Shown in pieces: positions 1-7,595 of a stretch of DNA of 64,000 nt; position 1 is the first letter of the stretch, and each line of letters opens with the position of its first letter. Location: positions 86,567-150,566 of the forward strand of contig NZ_NMWT01000001.1 of the NCBI RefSeq assembly GCF_002860365.1. Reading direction: 5' to 3'. The notes under the pieces were generated by a model. It was not told where the DNA came from. It did no database searches and saw nothing but the letters and a program-made list of their open reading frames with translations. This DNA comes from Bifidobacterium parmae (GTDB lineage: Bacteria; Actinomycetota; Actinomycetes; Actinomycetales; Bifidobacteriaceae). The position numbers were made by a program, and so were the translations under genes.

Positions 1-341
1 ACCTTGACGATGCCGTCGTCGGCCGTGTAGTCGTATACGCCGGCCTGTTCCTCCTCGGTGGCGTTGCGGGTGAAGCCCGCGTCCTTGATCTTTCGCGCGT
101 AGTCCTTCGCCTCGGCGATGGTCCATGACACGTCGATCAGATAGCCGTTGTCGGTCTCGTCCCTGATACGGGTCGTCACCCGATCGGGTTCGGGCACCCG
201 GCCGGCATACTGGCCGTCCGGCCAGGAGCCTTGGACGGAGCCGCACGCCGCCAGCCCGAACAAGGCCGTCAGGATTAGCAGGAACGCGAGCAGCATGGAC
301 ACCGGGGCTCGCCTCGGCATGGCCGTGTATCGGACAGGCAT
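1..341 (-). CDS. Secreted lipoprotein, C-terminus cut by window edge
   Basis: Reading starts at the ATG at 341, preceded by a strong AAAGGAGG ribosome-binding site, and runs off the left edge. The N-terminus has a basic region, a hydrophobic stretch (LLAFLLILTALFG) and a lipobox ending LAAC, so the mature protein should be lipid-anchored outside the membrane. The visible mature part is polar with no domain I recognise. It lies 32 bp after the FtsX-type permease and probably belongs to the same operon, where small lipoproteins often serve as accessory or immunity proteins; that role is inference. Confidence 0.75.
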   Translation of the reverse strand, partial: MPVRYTAMPRRAPVSMLLAFLLILTALFGLAACGSVQGSWPDGQYAGRVPEPDRVTTRIRDETDNGYLIDVSWTIAEAKDYARKIKDAGFTRNATEEEQAGVYDYTADDGIVK

Positions 342-373
342 GATCTCATCCTCCTTTTCCGAATCCGGTGCCG

Positions 374-1798
374 TCAACGGCTTCTGATCGCGTCGGCCAC
401 GCTGCGGCGCAACGCGGGGCGGATCTGCATGTACTGGATGAGGAACAACGCCAGCCAGCAGGCCGCTGCCGCGCCGATCACACCGGTCCACGGGATCTCG
501 GCCACCGGAACACCGACGAGCGTGATGGAGCGTGTGGCGAGCACGAGCGAGCTGACGGCGACCGGGATGAGCGCGAGGACGACCGCGCCGGCGGCCAATT
601 GCAGGCTCTGCCACAGGATCATGCGCGTCACCCGGCGCGGCGACATGCCGATGCTGCGCAGCAGCGCCTGGTCGGCGACCATGCCGCGGTTCGACAACGC
701 GATGACGGCCAGGCTCGTGGCCAGGGACACGATGCACAGCATCGCGATCATCAGCAGCGAGTCCGCGTAGTTCAGGCTCGTCGGATGGCCACCCAGGGCC
801 AGTATCCGCCCGTAGGACCGCGCGCAGGTCAGCAGGGTCGCGGACAATCCCAGAGCCAGTGCGAGCGGGGCGATGGTGTTCATACTGGACACGGCCTTCG
901 CCCTAGCGGCACGGGCCGCGAGCACGCCGGTCGCCGACCCGCACAGGCGGCACATGACGCGTCCCGCGTCCAACAGGATCGGGACCAGCACGCCGGCGAG
1001 GACATACATGCCGAACGACGCGATGATCCCGGCCCATAATGCGCCGTTGAACGTCTGGCCGGCCTCCTGTCCGAACGCGCGGGCGCGCGGCATGCCCATG
1101 CCGGAGAACGCCAATACCAGCGCCGCCGCCATGACAACCAGTCCCAGCGTCCAGCGCACCCAATACCGCCATCCACGCCGTCCAATCGGCGCGTCCTTGC
1201 CGCGGATCGCCTCGATGGGACGGACCTTCGCCGCACGCATCGAGGGCACAAACGCGCCCAGCATGCACGTGACCACGCCCAACAGCAGCGAGCCGAGCCA
1301 TGCCGCCACGGACGGCGCGAACGCGGGAGGGACGAACGAGCCGAGCCCGCCGGCGAAGCTCTCCGCGGCCATCGCGTCGAACTCGGGAACCGCGAGCAGG
1401 CTGGCCGGCATCGCGATCAGTGAACCGAGCAGCGAGCCAATGAAGCTCGCCACGCCCACGAGCATCCACATGCCCGCACGCACCTGGCTCGGGCTGGCGC
1501 CCATGAGACGCCATTGCGCGAACGTGCCGCGGATGCGGTCAACCGTGGCCGAACCGACCACCGTGAGCGAGAAGAACGCAAGCAACGCCACCACGACATA
1601 GATCGTGACCGACACCATGGCGAACTCGGCCGGATCCAAACCCGCCAGCCGGGCGGCCGACGCGAACGACGGCGACGAGGTCCACACGAACTGGTTCATG
1701 CACACGCCCACCAGCGTGGTCACCACCGCGACCACCATGATCGTGGGCACCCAACCCGCGAGATTGTCGCGGAACACGCGAAGCACATACCTACCCAC
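374..1798 (-). CDS. FtsX/MacB-type ABC transporter permease
   Basis: A 474-residue membrane protein with one N-terminal transmembrane helix after a short cytoplasmic segment, an extracellular stretch, and several helices in each half, including paired FtsX-like blocks (roughly residues 65-190 and 340-465). The ATG at 1798 overlaps the last codons of the upstream ATPase gene, so the two are translationally coupled. With that ATPase it should form a MacB/LolCDE-like exporter. Its position after the lanthipeptide genes suggests peptide export or self-immunity. GC content is clearly higher than in the neighbouring synthetase and protease genes, so the pair may have a separate origin. Confidence 0.85.
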   Translation of the reverse strand: MGRYVLRVFRDNLAGWVPTIMVVAVVTTLVGVCMNQFVWTSSPSFASAARLAGLDPAEFAMVSVTIYVVVALLAFFSLTVVGSATVDRIRGTFAQWRLMGASPSQVRAGMWMLVGVASFIGSLLGSLIAMPASLLAVPEFDAMAAESFAGGLGSFVPPAFAPSVAAWLGSLLLGVVTCMLGAFVPSMRAAKVRPIEAIRGKDAPIGRRGWRYWVRWTLGLVVMAAALVLAFSGMGMPRARAFGQEAGQTFNGALWAGIIASFGMYVLAGVLVPILLDAGRVMCRLCGSATGVLAARAARAKAVSSMNTIAPLALALGLSATLLTCARSYGRILALGGHPTSLNYADSLLMIAMLCIVSLATSLAVIALSNRGMVADQALLRSIGMSPRRVTRMILWQSLQLAAGAVVLALIPVAVSSLVLATRSITLVGVPVAEIPWTGVIGAAAACWLALFLIQYMQIRPALRRSVADAIRSR

Positions 1799-2594
1799 GG
1801 CGAACCTCCTGACCGTGCTGCGACATGGGCGGCTCGAACGTGCGGCGCATGCCCTCGACGATCTGCCCGGCGGTCAGCCTGCCCGCGACGTGGGTGATCC
1901 CGCCGTCACGCAGGAAGACTACGCGGTCGGCCAGTGCGGCGGCATCCGTGTCATGCGTGACCATGACCACGCTGGAACCCGAATCCGCCAGCTCGCGCAG
2001 CACCTGCAGCACGAGCTCGCTGTTCGCGGTGTCGAGCGCGCCGGTGGGCTCGTCGGCGAACACCACCGACGGACGCAAGAGCAGGGCCCGGCACAGGGCC
2101 ACGCGCTGCTGCTCTCCACCGGACAGGGCGCTCACCACGGTCCTCGCCCTCTGGCGCAGACCGAACCGGGACAACAGCTGCGTGACATGCACGTAGTCGG
2201 CCTTGCGATGAGCGAGCGAGAGCGGCAGCATCACGTTCTCCTCGACCGTCAGATACGGCACGAGGTTGTACTGCTGGAACACGAAACCGATATGCCCGCG
2301 GATGAACCGCGAACGACGCTCCTCGTCCAACGCGTAGATGTCGGTGCCGCCGATGACGACCCGGCCCGAGTCGGGACTGTCCAAACCGGACAACACGTAC
2401 AACAGAGAGGTCTTGCCCGCACCCGAAGGCCCGACGATCGCCGTCAACCCGGCACCGGGAATATCCAACGAGACATCATTGAGAATCACACTCGGACTGG
2501 AACCATCAGCGGAAACCACACGCTTGACCAGCCCACGCGCCTGAATCGATAAATATGTATTTACCCCAATGAAGTCATTTGGTTGTTTTTTCAT
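1791..2594 (-). CDS. ABC transporter ATP-binding protein (MacB/LolD class)
   Basis: A 267-residue nucleotide-binding subunit. Visible motifs are Walker A (GPSGAGKTS, near residue 58), a Q-loop (FVFQQYNLVPYL), the ABC signature LSGGEQQR, Walker B ending VVFADEP, and the H-loop VMVTHD. The FQQYNLVPYLTVEENV context and the adjacent FtsX permease place it in the MacB/LolD group. The chosen ATG at 2594 follows an AAGGA ribosome-binding site. Upstream, at centre 2684.5, is a palindrome related to those before the other peptide loci, with a GATACT -10-like box at 2632-2637, so this pair may have its own regulated promoter. Confidence 0.88.
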   Translation of the reverse strand: MKKQPNDFIGVNTYLSIQARGLVKRVVSADGSSPSVILNDVSLDIPGAGLTAIVGPSGAGKTSLLYVLSGLDSPDSGRVVIGGTDIYALDEERRSRFIRGHIGFVFQQYNLVPYLTVEENVMLPLSLAHRKADYVHVTQLLSRFGLRQRARTVVSALSGGEQQRVALCRALLLRPSVVFADEPTGALDTANSELVLQVLRELADSGSSVVMVTHDTDAAALADRVVFLRDGGITHVAGRLTAGQIVEGMRRTFEPPMSQHGQEVRRG

Positions 2595-2648
2595 GGACGA
2601 GAATCCTTCCTACGAGAGTGCTACTGCCGACAGTATCCATAAAGACGA

Positions 2649-2696
2649 GTCAATCGTCTATGCCGGAGAGACGATTGACATCAAAAGATGTCAATC
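2649..2696. promoter_or_regulatory. Overlapping inverted repeats; variant regulon operator
   Basis: Two inverted repeats overlap: 2649-2659 with 2669-2679 (11-bp arms), and 2673-2682 with 2687-2696 (10-bp arms, AAAA loop). The second has the core TGACATC-N4-GATGTCA, a variant of the TGTCATCT-NN-AGATGACA palindrome found at other peptide promoters. Its centre (2684.5) is 48 bp from a GATACT hexamer at 2632-2637 and 90.5 bp from the ABC ATPase start, matching the spacing at the other sites. The element also overlaps the stop codon of the peptidase gene, so it could act as a terminator as well. Confidence 0.6.
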
Positions 2697-4493
2697 TGTG
2701 TCGAAGAGAGAGTCGAGTAACCATATAGTTGATAAACAGCCACCGGTCAAAGAATCATCAGAATTGTGATGTCCTTCATCTAAAAGTTGCAAAAACACCG
2801 AATTATGTGCGGACGGAACAATAGCCGAATATGAATTCAGCCATTGTTCCGTATATAAGAGAGGCGCCTTTATATCATTCTTGCCGGCAGTAATCCAAAT
2901 GTCAGGAGCTTGATTAGAAAAATCAGCTGGAAGACGCCGCAATTGCGCCAAAGGTGAAAACGAGTCATAGCAAGAAGATGATGATGGATATCCGAATTCA
3001 TCCCAATCGCTAATTGTAAGTGGATTGTCGGGGTTTGTGAGAATCAATTCCGGTGTTAAAAAAGGGTGCGATAATTGAACAATTTTGAAATAATCCGGGC
3101 GGCGCAATGCGGCAGAAAGAACAACCAAAGCGCCGGCGCTTGAACCCACTGCTCCAATGCGTTTGGCGTCACATAAGTTATTTGCAATCAATCCTTTAGT
3201 GCAATCGAGAAAATCATTGATAGATATGAACTTATTGTTTTTTATCGCTTGCCTATGCCATTCCTCCCCATACTCGCCCCCACCTCGAATATGGCAGAAG
3301 GCAACAGTTATGCCGGACTGTATGACATATGAAATCAAACGGTCATAGGCTCCCTCAAGTGCGATTCCATAACATCCGTATGCCATCAATAGAATAGGAG
3401 ACTGCTCGAGAATACTATCAAGTCTATAAAAAAGTGTAATGGGAATATTTGTTTGATCTCTACTCCGGATAATAATTTTGCGACAGTGAATATTAGGTGT
3501 GGACGATACAGCCTCTAAGAATCCTTTCCTATTTCCTGTTACAATTTGCGTTTGATGGATTGGAGATGATATGCAGAAAACAGGGAATCTATCCTGAAAT
3601 CCAAGAAAACTAATAACTCCACAAGGAGGAGCTTTCCATATCCCATTTTGTCCGAGAGATGGAATCCAGATGGCGGAGTCGCCCGATAGGCGTCCTATCA
3701 CATAAACAATCCCATTACGCTTTTGCAATGATTTAGGAATAAATCCATGGGGAGACTGAATCATTTGCCTATCATGTATATCGTTAAAAAAGTTAATAAT
3801 TAGAAGTTGGTTATTGACGATAGCATATAGAAGAGTATTTGTAATCTCCATCGAATCAATGGGGAGTGATGCAGTAATTTCCCTAAAGCGTGTGTCTCTT
3901 TCGCCGAAATCATCGAAAAACAGCATACGAGAATTGTCTCCGTGCGTCATTCTTATAACAATAACCGCATCATTACTGCAAACGAAAGATAATATATCAT
4001 ATTCACTATTTGTGCCGTATACTTCAATGATGCCACACTTGTTTGCCATCATTAGTTTATACGGGCGATTTGATTTGCTTTTATTAATCCAATAGATAGA
4101 ATGGTATGTCGTTCTTATCTGAGGTACAACATTGTTGCACCTCAGAAGAATATTGGCGGATTGCTTTTTCAATTCATATAATGAAATAGTGTACAAATCA
4201 GTTTTTGGCATCTGCGTTAATAATGCCGCTATTGTCTTCTCTGAATTAATGTAAAAACCAGATATTCTTCCAATCGGTTTTTGACATAAATGAATATATT
4301 GCGACGGATCATCCTTGAAATGAATTACTAGTTCATTATTAATTTGCATTAATTCGAGCGATTGATTACTGGAATAATGAAAATTATTTGTATCCTCTAT
4401 TAAATGTTCACAAAGTTGTTGCGCCTTGCTGCGATACTTGTCAGAGAATTCTTCATACAATTTGATGGGTTGATTGAGTGTTGTACACTTCAT
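2691..4493 (-). CDS. Prolyl-oligopeptidase family serine peptidase (S9), candidate leader protease
   Basis: A 600-residue protein with an N-terminal beta-propeller-like region (about 1-340) and a C-terminal alpha/beta hydrolase. The S9 hallmarks are RGGGEYGEEWH, nucleophile GSSAG (Ser near residue 450), an acidic residue in ITAGKNDIKAP and a catalytic His in DEGHH. No signal peptide is evident, so it should act in the cytoplasm. The ATG at 4493 has a GGAG ribosome-binding site. Prolyl oligopeptidases are known leader proteases in some class III lanthipeptide clusters (FlaP/AplP type), and this gene directly follows the precursor gene, separated by a hairpin. The precursor carries three prolines in its C-terminal half. 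The gene is AT-rich relative to its surroundings. Confidence 0.85.
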   Translation of the reverse strand: MKCTTLNQPIKLYEEFSDKYRSKAQQLCEHLIEDTNNFHYSSNQSLELMQINNELVIHFKDDPSQYIHLCQKPIGRISGFYINSEKTIAALLTQMPKTDLYTISLYELKKQSANILLRCNNVVPQIRTTYHSIYWINKSKSNRPYKLMMANKCGIIEVYGTNSEYDILSFVCSNDAVIVIRMTHGDNSRMLFFDDFGERDTRFREITASLPIDSMEITNTLLYAIVNNQLLIINFFNDIHDRQMIQSPHGFIPKSLQKRNGIVYVIGRLSGDSAIWIPSLGQNGIWKAPPCGVISFLGFQDRFPVFCISSPIHQTQIVTGNRKGFLEAVSSTPNIHCRKIIIRSRDQTNIPITLFYRLDSILEQSPILLMAYGCYGIALEGAYDRLISYVIQSGITVAFCHIRGGGEYGEEWHRQAIKNNKFISINDFLDCTKGLIANNLCDAKRIGAVGSSAGALVVLSAALRRPDYFKIVQLSHPFLTPELILTNPDNPLTISDWDEFGYPSSSSCYDSFSPLAQLRRLPADFSNQAPDIWITAGKNDIKAPLLYTEQWLNSYSAIVPSAHNSVFLQLLDEGHHNSDDSLTGGCLSTIWLLDSLFDTD

Positions 4494-4510
4494 AGTTACT
4501 CCATTGCAAA

Positions 4511-4549
4511 AGTGTCTGGCATCAATTTTGCGAATTGGTGCCAGACACT
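4511..4549 (-). terminator. Attenuator hairpin between lanthipeptide precursor and peptidase
   Basis: Arms 4511-4521 and 4539-4549 are perfectly complementary over 11 bp, with a second inner stem at 4523-4527/4533-4537. On the minus strand the hairpin is followed by TTTTGC. It lies 8 bp after the precursor stop codon and 18 bp before the peptidase start. Such a partial terminator would leave the precursor transcript more abundant than the protease transcript. Confidence 0.8.
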
Positions 4550-4556
4550 TGTCTTG

Positions 4557-4691
4557 TCAGCAGTTGCTGTAGGTCAAGGTACTCGGCAGGCCCGGGCAGG
4601 GGCCATTGAAGCTAAACGTGCTGATACGTGCTGCATCATCCGTTTCGCCGTCAGCAGTCAAGATTTGAAAATCAAGAACGTTGTTTCCCAT
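4557..4691 (-). CDS. Class III lanthipeptide precursor peptide
   Basis: A 44-codon gene read by hand on the minus strand. Its ATG at 4691 lies inside the last codons of the synthetase gene (20-bp overlap), behind a strong AAAGGAGGTG ribosome-binding site. The leader contains VLDFQIL, matching the (I/V)LDLQxL recognition motif of class III leaders, followed by an acidic stretch (DGETDD). The C-terminal part has two ring-forming patterns: STFSFNGPC (Ser-x2-Ser-x4-Cys) and STLTYSNC (Ser-x2-Thr-x3-Cys), each ending in one of the only two cysteines. These fit labionin or methyl-labionin formation, or plain lanthionines. The exact cleavage site is not determined. Confidence 0.88.
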   Translation of the reverse strand: MGNNVLDFQILTADGETDDAARISTFSFNGPCPGLPSTLTYSNC

Positions 4692-7224
4692 TGTGCACCT
4701 CCTTTCTAATATCTAAGGAATCGTTCCATGACAGGAACGGTATGCCTGACCATTTCCCCTGGAGTGCGGCAAGAGATCCGAGGACTCCGGCGGATCCGGT
4801 CAGAAAATCACACGACAGTTTTAGTCCTTGATTTCCTCGGACATAAAAACCGCCTTTACTTGGAATGATAAATAGTCGAAGAGAATCGCAATATGAGTTA
4901 ATTACCTGATATTCCAGCTTGCTTTTATCGTCCTTTGCATTCAGAAAAGTCAAAAAGCCTGACATACCATATGCGTATGTTCCCTGTGCACACTGATAGT
5001 AGGTGCATGCGCGAACTAGGGACTCATACTCTTTGTCCAAGAGACATTCTCCGGTCGCTTTTCGCAAGGCATATAAAGCGATTGCAATACCGCATGACCC
5101 GGTTCCCAGATATGGCAGAGTTCTCCACTTTTCATCGTATTCCATGGTCATATTTTGGGTCAAAACACATTTTTTAATATCGTTTTGTATTGCATGTAGT
5201 GCATAATCCACATATTTTTCATCTCGATCAACCGTTCTATAGATTTCGGCCCACAATAAGGCCGTGCCAGACCAGCCATATAATAATCCAGCGGATTCAC
5301 ATTCGACATCGTTGGTAAGCATGTTCTGCAACTTTGATGAGGCTAAAAATAGTTCATCATATGATTTATTCGACCCGATACTTAGGTCATTTAGGCCGAC
5401 GCCAGCCCATCCGGACCAATAAGTAGGATTAATGGGGTTTGCCACGGGCAAAGAATGTGCTTCTCGAGCGAGTTCATCAAATCCCGCCATGCGTAAGCCA
5501 TACTCCAAACCATCTTTGCCGGCGAATCCTCGGTTTTTAACGCCCGAAAGATGATTTAAAATCCATTGAGATGCTTTTTGAACCGATGCGGAATCTATTG
5601 GATCACCTGCCAAAGCTAACGTCGACAAAGCACCCGCAACGCCATAAGGGTATCCCACCGAGGCTTGTACAGCATTAGGGCCAAATAGTTCTATATCACC
5701 GGGTAGAGCAACTGTAGCGCCTTCATCAAAATGAAGGTGTGCCTTTATTCCCCGAGCTAGTCCATGTATTAAATCTTCAATAGAAGCGAGATTGACAGCT
5801 CGCTGATCCAAGGATAGCTGAGTATTTTTAGATGTCTTTTGAATTATAGATTCGATGGAGTCTTCGTTAATATCGAGATGACTCTGCGCGTGTCTAGCGA
5901 TTCGTATAATGCTTCCTTCATTGCCCTGATCTGTAATGGTGGCTTGAGGAAGAAGCATATCTAACTCCAGCAACCCTAATGAACAAAAATCTGCGTCGGT
6001 GCCGGTAAACCCTGTCAGAGGACCATATCCTGGTGCTATTTGTTTAATTCGCCATCCTTTATCCATTTTGTGCGCGAATTCAAAATCAATAAATATAGGA
6101 TTAACTCCGTTTTCCATAATGATATTTTTAGGGTGAATATCACCAAGAAGCCATCCGTGTCGATGAAAGAGCGACATTGCTTTATCAAGCTGTGAAACGG
6201 TATGATCAACCCATTGCCCAAAGGCAGCATTATCTAGTTTCCAAGGAGCTGGCTTTAGTATGGGAGTTCTAAGCATGCATTCATACTTAAGGTTGTTTCC
6301 TGGTATTTTCTCCATCACGAGATAAAGGTTTTCCCATGCTCTAAACATTCCGAATACCTGAGGCACAAAGCCCGTATCTTGTAATTCGGATAAGACATGT
6401 TCTTCGTGCTTCAAACGATATACAGCATCATGGCCGTCGGAATCAAGCGCCGTATATGGTCGCGCCTCCTTTAGTACAACGATAGTTCCTTTTGAAACGT
6501 ATTCATCCGTCAACGCCTCTGCGGTATACACACCTCCACCGCATGAAAAATGCATAGCTGATTTCATCTCGAATGGGAATGGTATAGATTGAGATTCTAT
6601 GGATTCGTGTAGAAATTCCGGTATTTTCACCCAATCCGGCACGATAAAGGTAGGACGACGTACATCTTCTTCCTCGACTCCGTCGGGCCTTTTCAATACA
6701 CTTATATATTTTGTCTTATCCTTAGGCGGGATAAAAGCGCCGAAGCGATAGAATATAGGCCCGTTCCTCCAACGTCTATCCGAAAGGATATAGGGTCCTG
6801 ACTCATTCCCAATAATGTCGTCTAACCCATTGAGAGTAGAATGAAACTCCAATTCGTTTACTGGATATATTGTAATATATTTTCCGGCAGCAGCCCTATC
6901 GGTATATTTACTGTTTTGATCAAAAAAATCAGCTTTTGTTGATAGATATTTAAATGCGACTTTTTTTGAAAAACAATAATTTGATACTTCTCTTAATATC
7001 TTTTCATAATTCCAAAGAGTTGCCGAGATGTGAATCTTCCATCCCTGTTCCGGAATTTTAACATTACTAGGACGACAATTTGTCCATGGGGTACCTTTAT
7101 ATATCTTCCAATTATTTGGAAAGTGAATTTCATCATCAAGTCTTGGCGAAGATTGACGATCTGGTGGCTCATAGAAGGAACTGTTGGACTGACAGAATGG
7201 GATATATTTTAGGTCGATGGGCAC
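4672..7224 (-). CDS. Class III lanthipeptide synthetase (LanKC: lyase-kinase-cyclase)
   Basis: An 850-residue protein with the three-part LanKC layout: an N-terminal lyase-like region (about 1-215), a Ser/Thr kinase-like domain and a C-terminal LanC-like cyclase (about 500-840). Kinase features are a glycine-rich loop GGGVYTAEA near 228, a lysine in VVLKEARPY, catalytic GDIHPKN near 360, and DFE in place of DFG near 378. The cyclase has the repeated GxxG hairpins (WSGWAGVGL, LYGWSGTALL, GTGSCGIAIAL) but no clear CxG...CHG zinc set, which argues for class III rather than class IV. The start is a GTG at 7224 with an AAAGAG site. It would phosphorylate, eliminate and cyclise the peptide encoded at its 3' end. 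AT-rich compared with the flanking GC-rich genes. Confidence 0.9.
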   Translation of the reverse strand: MPIDLKYIPFCQSNSSFYEPPDRQSSPRLDDEIHFPNNWKIYKGTPWTNCRPSNVKIPEQGWKIHISATLWNYEKILREVSNYCFSKKVAFKYLSTKADFFDQNSKYTDRAAAGKYITIYPVNELEFHSTLNGLDDIIGNESGPYILSDRRWRNGPIFYRFGAFIPPKDKTKYISVLKRPDGVEEEDVRRPTFIVPDWVKIPEFLHESIESQSIPFPFEMKSAMHFSCGGGVYTAEALTDEYVSKGTIVVLKEARPYTALDSDGHDAVYRLKHEEHVLSELQDTGFVPQVFGMFRAWENLYLVMEKIPGNNLKYECMLRTPILKPAPWKLDNAAFGQWVDHTVSQLDKAMSLFHRHGWLLGDIHPKNIIMENGVNPIFIDFEFAHKMDKGWRIKQIAPGYGPLTGFTGTDADFCSLGLLELDMLLPQATITDQGNEGSIIRIARHAQSHLDINEDSIESIIQKTSKNTQLSLDQRAVNLASIEDLIHGLARGIKAHLHFDEGATVALPGDIELFGPNAVQASVGYPYGVAGALSTLALAGDPIDSASVQKASQWILNHLSGVKNRGFAGKDGLEYGLRMAGFDELAREAHSLPVANPINPTYWSGWAGVGLNDLSIGSNKSYDELFLASSKLQNMLTNDVECESAGLLYGWSGTALLWAEIYRTVDRDEKYVDYALHAIQNDIKKCVLTQNMTMEYDEKWRTLPYLGTGSCGIAIALYALRKATGECLLDKEYESLVRACTYYQCAQGTYAYGMSGFLTFLNAKDDKSKLEYQVINSYCDSLRLFIIPSKGGFYVRGNQGLKLSCDFLTGSAGVLGSLAALQGKWSGIPFLSWNDSLDIRKEVHNGKQRS

Positions 7225-7309
7225 GATTCTGTCTCTTTCCTTATTAATGGCTTATGACATTTTTATTACATCACCTATTCGCGTGCCGCGCGACCCGTTG
7301 TGGGTTATC

Positions 7310-7327
7310 TGTTATCTCCAGATGACA
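7310..7327 (-). promoter_or_regulatory. Regulon palindrome upstream of LanKC
   Basis: TGTTATCTCCAGATGACA, one base off a perfect TGTCATCT-NN-AGATGACA palindrome. The centre at 7318.5 is 94.5 bp from the synthetase start and 49 bp from the -10-like TGTAAT. No -35 box is visible at the expected place, which suggests activator-dependent transcription. Confidence 0.7.
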
Positions 7328-7369
7328 AGAGATAAGAGTCGATATAGATTTCCGTCCAGTCGTCGGCCT

Positions 7370-7387
7370 TGTCATCATATGATGATA
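7370..7387 (-). promoter_or_regulatory. Second, weaker palindrome upstream of LanKC
   Basis: TGTCATCATATGATGATA keeps both half-site cores (TGTCATC and GATGA) but differs at three positions of the consensus. Its centre is exactly 60 bp, close to six helical turns, from the stronger site at 7318.5, so the two could bind protein on the same DNA face. Confidence 0.4.
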
Positions 7388-7595
7388 TATACATTTTTTG
7401 TATAGTTTATGTCTGTATTTGTTATAGAGTTAGTCAGAGTGTTGCTTATTTGACCTAGCGGAACATAGTGTATTTTGTGTAGATGTCCAATCGGTTGTAA
7501 TCGGTGAAAAGTGATATATATGCAGCATATATAAAATAACTATATTTTATAGTTAGATGAGGAATTATTGTAATAAATCGCCAAATTTCTTTTAG

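Larger units (their letters stand above)
7225..7595. other. AT-rich intergenic control region
   Basis: There is no credible gene in this 371-bp stretch. It separates the end of the lasso exporter from the lanthipeptide synthetase and contains two palindromic operator-like sites and a -10-like TGTAAT at 7265-7270 (minus strand). The part at 7390-7595 is very AT-rich; apart from possible bent DNA I see nothing in it. Confidence 0.6.

Noticed and set aside
2673-2696. Plain terminator only
   Set aside because: The spacing to a -10-like hexamer and to the ABC gene start matches the regulon promoters, so an operator role is at least as likely.
2569-2769. 66-codon plus-strand open frame (MDENPSYES...)
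   Set aside because: It overlaps the ABC ATPase start, an operator and the peptidase end; no family resemblance and no leader or core features of a peptide.
4672-7224. Class IV (LanL) lanthipeptide synthetase
   Set aside because: The cyclase region lacks the usual zinc-binding Cys/His set, and the leader motif and the prolyl-oligopeptidase fit class III.
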